A DNA stretch of 36,626 nt from Rickettsiales endosymbiont of Peranema trichophorum (GTDB lineage: Bacteria; Pseudomonadota; Alphaproteobacteria; Rickettsiales; Midichloriaceae). How positions within the stretch are numbered: the first letter of the stretch is position 1; the number at the start of each line of letters is the position of its first letter. The translations under genes were made by a program, and so were the position numbers. The DNA lies in contig NZ_SCFA01000004.1 of assembly GCF_004210275.1 (NCBI RefSeq), forward strand, positions 1-36,626, given 5' to 3'. The notes below the pieces were generated by a model. It did not search any database. It had not been told where the DNA came from and worked only from the letters and a program-made list of their open reading frames with translations. Of this stretch, positions 26,634 through 34,052 are shown piece after piece.

Positions 26634-27431
26634 TCAGTAATCCTTAATGGATTTGATGGCCTTTTGCCACTTTTTTGCTGCGTTGGCTTGATGGTGCAAT
26701 TTTTGTACTTTTTCCTCCGACCATTTGTGCTCAATATCATCAACAGGTACAATATATTGTTGGCTGTATAGAGCTATATTTTTATCAACACTGTTATGGA
26801 CGGTGTTGAACAGCTCCTTTGATAATAGTGCAACAACCCTCTCAAAAAACTGGTATACGTCTTTTAGAGCATAACTGTATTCAGCCTTATATCCCTGGAC
26901 CTCTTTGGCCATTGATACCAACTGAAAAAAACGAGCAAATAATTCAGACGACCTCTGATCTACCGGGTAAGTATTAACCTCTACCACCAATACCTGCTTC
27001 ACAGCAGATTGTAGCGTGATACTACGAGTGTTGTTTGATTTTACATCCTCCATGATACATCTATCAAAGGATGCTATGTCTTCGATGCACTCTTTCTCCA
27101 TCATATGAGCTAATTCGTGAACTATAATGTGTGGCTGTATACTCTTAATCGTAATAGTATAAAGACGATTTCTTCTAAACCGATTAAGCATTTTAACAAC
27201 ATAGCCACTTTCTATTGTTCTACAGTTACCCTCATCAAGTTCAAAGAAACGCCTATCATAAATCACAAATGTCAGTAAGCCTTTGAAGCATAGAGTTGCT
27301 GTTAGATCTAATATGGGCTTAAAAATTTCATATCGGTATAGTTTTGCAATAATGCTACGGAATTTCTCCTCTAGCACATGATCTTCAGCACGACTTGCCT
27401 TGTAAATAATATCAAGCGGCGTTTTTAACAT
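26634..27431 (-). CDS. HExxH metallopeptidase-like protein of unknown substrate
   Basis: A 265-residue protein without a signal peptide or membrane segments. A zinc-metalloprotease signature HELAH lies at residues 105-109 (IIVHELAHMMEKE). A candidate third ligand is E163 in SSELFARFFQ, 54 residues later, a spacing and context like gluzincin-type or lethal-factor-type enzymes. The remainder has no recognised domain; the C-terminus is basic (ANAAKKWQKAIKSIKDY). It is flanked by an Rpn remnant and a Dam gene. A cytoplasmic or secreted effector protease is possible; activity and target are unknown. Confidence 0.65.
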   Translation of the reverse strand: MLKTPLDIIYKASRAEDHVLEEKFRSIIAKLYRYEIFKPILDLTATLCFKGLLTFVIYDRRFFELDEGNCRTIESGYVVKMLNRFRRNRLYTITIKSIQPHIIVHELAHMMEKECIEDIASFDRCIMEDVKSNNTRSITLQSAVKQVLVVEVNTYPVDQRSSELFARFFQLVSMAKEVQGYKAEYSYALKDVYQFFERVVALLSKELFNTVHNSVDKNIALYSQQYIVPVDDIEHKWSEEKVQKLHHQANAAKKWQKAIKSIKDY

Positions 27432-27481
27432 TTATCATAGATAATGTGCATGAGTTATCCTTGTAATATAGCAATCATACC

Positions 27482-28306
27482 TTAATAATTTGTTACCAAC
27501 AGCTCTGTTACCGCCACTCTTTGGTCACTTCTACAGCTTATATGCCTAGGTGCCATGACCACTTTGATGTTGTAATTACTATACAGCTTTTTGATCATAT
27601 CTGTATTTGAATTTGATAACATCAGGTGAACTCCTTGTTGACTCAAATCATCAAAGAACTCTTTTAACTGACGTTGATGTTGACTCGTAAAACCAGAATT
27701 TGAATAATCCACAAATGTTTTACGTTCTTCAAAATGATAAGGAGGATCAAAATATACCAAATCCCCCTTTTTTGGGCTAATACGATCGAAATTGCAAACA
27801 CTTATATTTGCATCTGCAAGAACGTTGTGACACGCCATGATGTTTTTGTAGTCTACTTTCACCTGACCGTACTTTCCCATTGGTACGTTGAATTTACCTT
27901 CTTTATTGACCCTGTACAGTCCGTTATAACAGGTTTTGTTAAGGTATAAAAACCTTGCAGCTACTTCTACAGACTCATCACAGCTGTCTAGAAGTCTCAC
28001 CCTATAATATCGTTCCCTAGAGTGTTCCTGATGGTACTGTGTCAGCTTTGTAATGAGCTCTTGAGGTTGTGATTGGACCACTTGATAAGCGGTGATTAAA
28101 TCTCTGTTAATGTCAGACAGGTATGCCTTATTTACTTGTCTCTGCAATGCAAAGAACATAGCACCACCTCCAACAAATGGTTCGTAGTAATCTTGAAAAA
28201 CAGGAGGCAGAGAAGATAACAAAGCTCGGATGATGCTACGCTTACCTCCCACCCATTTAACAAACGGGAAAGCTTGTTTCAAGTTACAGTTCTGCTGATG
28301 TTCCAT
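27482..28306 (-). CDS. dam: Dam-type DNA adenine-N6 methyltransferase (class D12)
   Basis: A 274-residue D12-class methylase. Motifs are FVKWVGGKRS (X), YYEPFVGGGAMFFAL (I, SAM binding), LYLNKTCYNGLYRVN, and the catalytic DPPY in YFDPPYHFEERKTFVDY (IV). The C-terminal recognition part includes ISCRSDQR. GATC is the usual target of such enzymes, but specificity is inferred. No restriction gene is adjacent, so it is an orphan methylase. It may act in epigenetic control, or be a phage or mobile-element passenger. The metallopeptidase gene follows about 50 bases after its stop on the same strand. Confidence 0.92.
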   Translation of the reverse strand: MEHQQNCNLKQAFPFVKWVGGKRSIIRALLSSLPPVFQDYYEPFVGGGAMFFALQRQVNKAYLSDINRDLITAYQVVQSQPQELITKLTQYHQEHSRERYYRVRLLDSCDESVEVAARFLYLNKTCYNGLYRVNKEGKFNVPMGKYGQVKVDYKNIMACHNVLADANISVCNFDRISPKKGDLVYFDPPYHFEERKTFVDYSNSGFTSQHQRQLKEFFDDLSQQGVHLMLSNSNTDMIKKLYSNYNIKVVMAPRHISCRSDQRVAVTELLVTNY

Positions 28307-28344
28307 TCTCTAAGTACATATAAGAGGCAATACTCCTGACAACA

Positions 28345-28722
28345 TCATGTCCCAAAGGCACACGGCATGTCATCAAGCACAGCTCCAAGATCTATATAAT
28401 CCGTCATCATATCAATAGCACCATAGCCCAGAGGTATCAACTCCTTTAAACATCCTGCAGGCCAAGAGGCTATCTCAGGAGCATAGATAGTTTGGAGGAC
28501 ATTGATACTACACCGCACTAACACATTTAGCGTACCATCTGCCTTTACACGCATCACCTGATTCGTGGTGTAGCCAAGCCCCAATACACCAACTTGAAGG
28601 TGAAGTGAAGCTTGTGTAGTACAATGAGAACCTATTGGGTCATAACTGGCGGAGACTTTAGCAGACACATACACAACCGTCAATCTAGCTGTCACCATTC
28701 CTAGGTTATTATATACAACCAT
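28345..28722 (-). CDS. Small hypothetical protein, unrecognised
   Basis: A 125-residue ORF upstream of dam on the same strand. It is mildly hydrophobic without a clear membrane segment (LQVGVLGLGYTTNQVM; YGAIDMMTDYIDLGAV). It has four cysteines (SHC, VRC, AGC, MPC) and no motif I can name. No good ribosome-binding site precedes the ATG at 28722. It could be a fragment of a larger mobile-element protein. Plausible but unproven as a gene. Confidence 0.4.
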   Translation of the reverse strand: MVVYNNLGMVTARLTVVYVSAKVSASYDPIGSHCTTQASLHLQVGVLGLGYTTNQVMRVKADGTLNVLVRCSINVLQTIYAPEIASWPAGCLKELIPLGYGAIDMMTDYIDLGAVLDDMPCAFGT

Positions 28723-28740
28723 ACAAAAAATGAATAGAAT

Positions 28741-28762
28741 TATTACAGAGTTCTGTGTAATA
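28741..28762. promoter_or_regulatory. 22-base near-perfect inverted repeat, operator-like
   Basis: TATTACAGAG (28741-28750) and CTGTGTAATA (28753-28762) are inverted repeats with one mismatch and a two-base centre. The site lies between the divergent small gene at 28345-28722 and the nucleotidyltransferase gene at 28907. Its form fits a dimeric repressor operator; no cognate regulator is identified in the window. Confidence 0.45.
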
Positions 28763-28906
28763 CAAATTCATTAAAAACAAACTAAAATTAAAAAGCTTGT
28801 GTAAAGATGTTGTTGAACTACCCTTATTTCAGAAATTGAGTTCAAAGCACTCTATGCATATGCCTGTGTTGCCCCATAACAAGCTCCCACAGCAACTCAT
28901 TCTAGC

Positions 28907-29203
28907 ATGAATGTACACGATCGAGAATATATGAACCAAAACCTAGATTATCAATTCATAACACAATTGAAAAATTTACCATTTGTGGATGAGATGTGGC
29001 TTTTTGGATCCAGGGCCCGCGGCGATCATCAAGATAGGTCTGATATCGATATCGCAATAGTATGTCCCGAAGCGACAAGAGATGATTGGTTAAAAGTTAC
29101 CGATATTGTAGAAAATGCTGACACACTGCTAAAGATAGATTGCCTCAGGTTTGATAAAAATCACTTGCACACAGAACGGTATGATATGCCTGCAACCGTT
29201 TGA
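28907..29203 (+). CDS. MNT-type minimal nucleotidyltransferase, orphan
   Basis: A 98-residue Pol-beta-like nucleotidyltransferase. The signature GSRARGDHQDRSDIDIAI contains the catalytic glycine-serine and aspartate pair, followed by DTLLKIDCLRFD. In many bacteria such proteins are the antitoxin half of HEPN/MNT modules and AMPylate the toxin. Here no HEPN partner is recognised on either side. The C-terminus (after LRFDKNHLHTERY) is shorter and departs from the usual ending, so a small truncation or frameshift is possible. ATG at 28931 is an alternative start. Domain call is firm; function as an antitoxin is inferred from the family only. Confidence 0.8.
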   Translation: MNVHDREYMNQNLDYQFITQLKNLPFVDEMWLFGSRARGDHQDRSDIDIAIVCPEATRDDWLKVTDIVENADTLLKIDCLRFDKNHLHTERYDMPATV

Positions 29204-29367
29204 TATCGCCCCCTTCGGACGTTTTAGATTTATATTCTTGTGCTGCAAACAGCTTATATATCTTTTTTAGCATATAAAAATGCCACATTGGTCAGTAATA
29301 AGCAGGTTATAAGGTCAATCACACTACATTTCAAGCAAACACAGCCTATACACAATACTTTTAATGC

Positions 29368-29396
29368 TTGAAATCCATCATACGGTCCTCTACTAT
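29368..29396 (+). promoter_or_regulatory. Promoter for the thaumatin-like gene
   Basis: TTGAAA (29368-29373) and TACTAT (29391-29396) are 17 bases apart, matching five and four of six consensus bases. It lies inside an upstream extension of the frame, supporting the ATG at 29427 as the start. Confidence 0.5.
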
Positions 29397-29426
29397 AAAA
29401 GTATAGGGGTTAAACAGTGTAAAAAA

Positions 29427-31901
29427 ATGCAAAAGTTCCCAATACTGATATGTTCCTTCATGTATCTCATTTGTGTGTTGGTTACTGAACCTGCCGCTGA
29501 TACGTCTCAACCTACAAGGCTTCGAGTCACAAATAGATGCACGGAAACAATTTGGGTCCAACAAGACTTTAAACAAACAGCTGGAAAGTACATCGTCAAA
29601 GAGCTTGCACCACAAACCTCTCACGACTATCCAATCCCCCGTGAAGGACTAGCAGGAACAAGATTCTGGGCAAAACAAGGATGCAACAAATATGGATATG
29701 ACTGCAGGCTCGGTGAAAGTACAGGAGTACCAAGCGCACAAAACAGCGGATACCAAAGGCCTGACTTCCCTTTTGCTCCAGACATCAACAGCAAGCTTGA
29801 GGTAACATGGGGGTGCTTGTTTCCTAATATTTATCAAAACCAGCAATATATTAGGAATCCAAAGTGCTCTGAAAATCCCTCATGCTATCCTACAGATGGT
29901 ACACCACTAGATCCACAAACCGCAGCAGCTTGTGCAATCGATTCAAAAGTTCCACCAGTGACGTTTTGGAATGGATCTCTTGTAGATGGCTATACATTGC
30001 CGTTTCAAATCACAATCACTGGAGATACATTATGCCAAGATGGCAAAGGAAGGGTGATGCTTGACCCAACCGTCGACTGCCCAAATCTCCCACTTGATCA
30101 ATGCCCTACAGGTGAAGATTTATCACAAAACGGACAGTACCGCGAGCTACCCCTTCTCAATGGAGGCACCTTCAATATGAGTAGCGTAAATCTTCAGTAT
30201 TCAAGACATGATGATCCTACTACTGTTCTTGGATGTTTTAGTCCATGTTCAAAACTCACATTCGCTGCAGAAGGAGGCTTGAGAAATGTTTTTAGCGACC
30301 CTAAGAACCCAAATCAACCTATAGAAGTCACCAACAAAAGTGAGTACGCTAGACTATATTGCTGCCCACGCGACTCTACATCTGTAGATGCGTGTAGAAG
30401 CGGACCCATACTTAAGACTTCTTATTACGATATGATTAGAAATCAACTTCGTCCTACCTGCAGGGCCTATACCTACGCCTACGATGACGAGTATGGAACA
30501 GGTGTATGCACTGGTGATTTCAATATGGAATTGACATTTTGCCCTAATTCCAATACACAGCCTGTGACACCTTCGTCTACTATATACAGGGTAGAGCTTG
30601 GGCAGCCTGCACCTCCAACACTGCCTGATACCAGCGCGATCTTTGTTGTTCAAGGCGATAACCAATCCAACTCAAAGTCTAACAAACAAATAGTATCACC
30701 ACAAAATAATATCGTGAACTTACCAAATGACCAAGATATCACGGTTACTAATAATGATAGTACTATATCATGTAAACTCAATGTGAGGGATGGTGTCATA
30801 ACATTAAAAGAAGGAATAGTAGAACCGGACAATAAAAAAGGTATTTGTCAAGGTATGAGCAATATATTAGCAAGGAATGACAGTGGTGATGAGATTCCAA
30901 ATTCAGCGCAACCATATCTCTTGGCATTCCCTCAATGGGGTGGAGGTATTGCACCACTGGAGAATATGAATCCAGGTAGAGAGCCAGGCCCAGAAGACGA
31001 TCCTCAACCTACTCCAACCCCTACTCCAGATCCAGCACCTACTCCAATCCCTCAACCTACTCCAACTCCTGCTCCAGATCCAACACCTACTCCAACCCCT
31101 CAACCTACTCCTACGCCTACTCCAGATCCAGCACCTACCCCAACTCCTCAACCTACTCCTACTCCTACTCCTGCTCCAGATCCAGCACCTACCCCAACTC
31201 CTCAACCTACTCCTACGCCTGCTCCAGATCCAACACCTACTCCGACTCCTCAACCTACTCCAACCCCTACTCCAGATCCAGCACCTACTCCAACCCCTCA
31301 ACCTACTCCTACGCCTGTACCACTCACCATCAAGGAGTACAATGTAGTGATTGGAGGAAATGCAGCCGCAGTATTTAGTTATGCCAAATCTTCATCACAA
31401 CAGGTGCAGGGAACAGGCACAGTTCTTTTGCCTGATAATGAGGAGATCAATGTTACAAACGGCGACGGTAGCGTCCAATGCAAACTTATCTTAAATGAAG
31501 GCGTTATAGTATCTGAGTCTGGTGATCTAGGTTACTGTAGAAATGCAAGAGAGGGAGCGGTCATCACAAATATGCCCTACAATATCATATTTCCTGCATG
31601 GGGTGGAAATAGCGGCCCATCTCCTAAACCTCAACCACCTAAACCTGTAGAAGATATTAAATACTCGTGCTCCGTGGCTTTTGGTTCAAGTGCTCAGCTT
31701 GTAATTCCAGGCAAAGAACCCGTATACCTAGACTATGGTTACCACGATAATATCATGCTACCCAAAAACGGCACGTTCACTATCTCCAACAGGGGTGGTA
31801 CTGATTCCTGTACATTCACAGTGGTTGACGGCCAAACCTCTACCACAGGAGCATGTGTAGTGGATACGATCAATAAAAGCATAGCACTGCCGGCTTGGTG
31901 A
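29427..31901 (+). CDS. Secreted thaumatin-like multidomain protein with Pro/Thr repeats
   Basis: An 824-residue exported protein. The signal peptide is [17 protein letters not shown] and following, with probable cleavage near PAADT. Residues about 30-373 form a thaumatin-like (PR-5, PF00314-type) domain: [73 protein letters not shown] and ELTFCP, with 18 cysteines. Three copies of an unknown module follow (about 405-507, 632-729, 746-824). Each has an S/QC[KT][LF]xVxDG-like strand, a later GxC, and an end in PxW (WGGG in the first two). A Pro-Thr repeat linker lies at about 525-631. Start ATG 29427 is chosen over 29364, which precedes the promoter. Possibly a host-directed or surface factor; the role is inferred. 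Confidence 0.85.
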   Translation: MQKFPILICSFMYLICVLVTEPAADTSQPTRLRVTNRCTETIWVQQDFKQTAGKYIVKELAPQTSHDYPIPREGLAGTRFWAKQGCNKYGYDCRLGESTGVPSAQNSGYQRPDFPFAPDINSKLEVTWGCLFPNIYQNQQYIRNPKCSENPSCYPTDGTPLDPQTAAACAIDSKVPPVTFWNGSLVDGYTLPFQITITGDTLCQDGKGRVMLDPTVDCPNLPLDQCPTGEDLSQNGQYRELPLLNGGTFNMSSVNLQYSRHDDPTTVLGCFSPCSKLTFAAEGGLRNVFSDPKNPNQPIEVTNKSEYARLYCCPRDSTSVDACRSGPILKTSYYDMIRNQLRPTCRAYTYAYDDEYGTGVCTGDFNMELTFCPNSNTQPVTPSSTIYRVELGQPAPPTLPDTSAIFVVQGDNQSNSKSNKQIVSPQNNIVNLPNDQDITVTNNDSTISCKLNVRDGVITLKEGIVEPDNKKGICQGMSNILARNDSGDEIPNSAQPYLLAFPQWGGGIAPLENMNPGREPGPEDDPQPTPTPTPDPAPTPIPQPTPTPAPDPTPTPTPQPTPTPTPDPAPTPTPQPTPTPTPAPDPAPTPTPQPTPTPAPDPTPTPTPQPTPTPTPDPAPTPTPQPTPTPVPLTIKEYNVVIGGNAAAVFSYAKSSSQQVQGTGTVLLPDNEEINVTNGDGSVQCKLILNEGVIVSESGDLGYCRNAREGAVITNMPYNIIFPAWGGNSGPSPKPQPPKPVEDIKYSCSVAFGSSAQLVIPGKEPVYLDYGYHDNIMLPKNGTFTISNRGGTDSCTFTVVDGQTSTTGACVVDTINKSIALPAW
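31003..31320 (+). repeat. 48-base tandem repeats encoding Pro-Thr linker
   Basis: About six copies of a 16-codon unit ([16 protein letters not shown] with Ala/Thr/Ile variants; one copy has two extra codons) encode a stiff extended linker in the thaumatin-like protein. The copies differ at few bases, so copy number may vary between strains. Confidence 0.9.
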
Positions 31902-32010
31902 TACTTCACCAATCGTTTATGTCATGATTACTTATTGACACTTAGACAGCTAGGGATATACTTGTTGCATCATATATGGTTGAAAAGCATTTCCCTTTAA
32001 CGTTAGCTCC

Positions 32011-33228
32011 ATGTTCCACAGGCATATTACCAACACAGTCCTGGTTAGAAACGTACCGATAGGTGGAGGGTCTCCAGTAGTCATCCAGTCTATGACTAAT
32101 ACTGACACCACTGACGCTAATGCAACTGCAGAACAAGCAATAGAGCTTTTCAAATCAGGAGCAGAGATAGTCAGGATCACTGTCGACACAGTTCAGTCCG
32201 CTGAAACGTTACCAAAAATACGTGACAAAATCACCGCTGCAGGCTATGACATTCCGCTTGTAGGTTGTTTTCACTATAATGGCCATCGTCTTCTTACTCA
32301 AGTACCATCATGTGCAGAAGCTCTTGATAAGTACAGAATCAATCCAGGAAACGTAGGGGTTGGTAGTAAGAGACAGAAACACTTTGACATTATGATCGAA
32401 CAAGCTATCAAGTATAATAAACCTGTCAGAATAGGTGTAAACTGGGGCAGCCTAGACCAGGACCTCTTGTCTAATATGATGGATGAAAACAGTCTTTCGT
32501 CATCCCCCAAGTCATCAGCTGAGATAGTTCAGGAAGCACTGATCTCTTCAGCAATTGGTAGCGCCAAAAGAGCAGAGGAGCTAGGACTACCACAAGACAA
32601 GATTGTTGTGTCTGCAAAAGTCAGCTCTGTCAAAGAATTGATATTCGTATATCAGGAGCTAGCAAAAAGGTCAAAGTACGCATTGCATTTAGGCCTTACT
32701 GAAGCTGGAATCGGTATCAAAGGTGCTGTAACCACCAGCTGCGCTCTTGGAATCCTTCTTGGTATGGGAATCGGCGACACAATCCGTGCATCTATCACTC
32801 CAAGACCTGGAGAATCGCGAGCTAATGAAGTGATAGTATGTAAAGAAATTCTTCAAGCTTTGGGGCTTAGAAGCTTCAGCCCAGCCATCACATCATGCCC
32901 TGGCTGCGGAAGAACCAGCAGCTCTTTCTTTCAAGATCTGGCAGAACAAGTGCAAGACTTTGTGAGCGCTATGATGCCGGAGTGGAAATCAAAATATCCA
33001 GGCGTAGAAAATATGAAAGTAGCGGTAATGGGATGTATAGTGAACGGACCAGGAGAAAGCAAACACGCGGACATTGGAATTAGCTTACCTGGGAAGGGTG
33101 AAGCACCTATTGCACCTGTTTTTATAGAAGGTAAGCAGGTCTGTGCTTTAAAAGGAGACGACATAGTAGAACAATTTAAACTCATTCTAGGAGAGTATGT
33201 GACCAATAAGTATAGTCCTACCAACTGA
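32011..33228 (+). CDS. ispG: 4-hydroxy-3-methylbut-2-enyl diphosphate synthase IspG (GcpE)
   Basis: IspG is a 4Fe-4S enzyme of the non-mevalonate (MEP) isoprenoid pathway and makes HMBPP. The 405-residue protein has [45 protein letters not shown] and [14 protein letters not shown]. Cluster ligands are the cysteines in [10 protein letters not shown] and [11 protein letters not shown]. It needs clusters supplied by the isc and nfu genes in this window. tsaC follows 15 bases later, so the two are probably co-transcribed. Confidence 0.97.
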   Translation: MFHRHITNTVLVRNVPIGGGSPVVIQSMTNTDTTDANATAEQAIELFKSGAEIVRITVDTVQSAETLPKIRDKITAAGYDIPLVGCFHYNGHRLLTQVPSCAEALDKYRINPGNVGVGSKRQKHFDIMIEQAIKYNKPVRIGVNWGSLDQDLLSNMMDENSLSSSPKSSAEIVQEALISSAIGSAKRAEELGLPQDKIVVSAKVSSVKELIFVYQELAKRSKYALHLGLTEAGIGIKGAVTTSCALGILLGMGIGDTIRASITPRPGESRANEVIVCKEILQALGLRSFSPAITSCPGCGRTSSSFFQDLAEQVQDFVSAMMPEWKSKYPGVENMKVAVMGCIVNGPGESKHADIGISLPGKGEAPIAPVFIEGKQVCALKGDDIVEQFKLILGEYVTNKYSPTN

Positions 33229-33243
33229 AGCTAAACAAAAGTT

Positions 33244-33855
33244 ATGATTTTAAGGGATACTTCAGAACACATCAATCTCATAGTAGACACTTTAAAAGGT
33301 GGTGGGCCAGTTGCACTTCCAACAGATACCTTGTACGCTCTCAGTGCTGATGCTACCAATCGAAAAAGTATCGACGAGGTTTTTGCAATGAAGAGAAGAG
33401 CGAGAGACAAGGCGCTTCCAATATTCTGTGCTGGCATTGACCATGTCAAATCCCTGTGCCACCTAAATCATAATGCTGAAAAAATAGCGCAAAGATTTTG
33501 GCCAGGCCCTTTGACGTTGGTATTACCATTATTAAAACCACGTGACGATATTCATGACATAGCTGTCAGAGTCCCAAACTCCCATATCGTCAGACATATC
33601 ATCAGCGTGATTGATTTTCCTATTACCGGGACCAGCGTCAATATATCTAGTCACCCCCCACTTAATACTGCACAAGAGATTGAACAATGTTTTGGTGGTC
33701 AGTTACTGATACTTGATTCGCCAACTACAAGCAGCGGTATTTCTTCTACAATCATTCGACCCACCGATATTGGCTTTGAAATGATACGCCTGGGGAGGGT
33801 TCCAGAGCAAGAGCTTCATGAGTGTTTGTTTAATCATCCCCACTCCTCCATGTAA
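33244..33855 (+). CDS. tsaC: L-threonylcarbamoyladenylate synthase (TsaC/YrdC/Sua5)
   Basis: TsaC makes the threonylcarbamoyl-AMP used for the t6A modification of ANN-decoding tRNAs. The 203-residue YrdC-domain protein has VALPTDTLYALSADA, the KxR pair in MKRRARDKALPI, FWPGPLTLVLPL, AVRVPNSHIV and TGTSVNIS. Length fits the short TsaC form rather than the two-domain Sua5. It follows ispG closely on the same strand. Confidence 0.93.
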   Translation: MILRDTSEHINLIVDTLKGGGPVALPTDTLYALSADATNRKSIDEVFAMKRRARDKALPIFCAGIDHVKSLCHLNHNAEKIAQRFWPGPLTLVLPLLKPRDDIHDIAVRVPNSHIVRHIISVIDFPITGTSVNISSHPPLNTAQEIEQCFGGQLLILDSPTTSSGISSTIIRPTDIGFEMIRLGRVPEQELHECLFNHPHSSM

Positions 33856-34052
33856 CTCAGGCTGGGAATGTTATAGAAGCTTTCGCTGCACAAATATTGC
33901 CTTACAAATTGATTCGCACTTACATTCAACTTGACGTAACGCTCCTAAGGTTTATTTTAACCTAGTGAAGTGTTCGCATCACCGTCCTAATTAGTGTGAT
34001 AAAACATTTACACCAGATTCATAACATACAAGGAGTGAGAACACTATAGACA

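Noticed and set aside
30903-31301. Minus-strand ORF rich in Arg, Trp and Ser
   Set aside because: It is only the antisense of the Pro-Thr repeat region.
31003-31320. Possible CRISPR-like array
   Set aside because: The units are directly adjacent coding repeats in frame, without distinct spacers.
26634-31901. A single defence system made of Dam, metallopeptidase and MNT genes
   Set aside because: The genes differ in strand and spacing and match no known defence arrangement; only a shared accessory location is supported.
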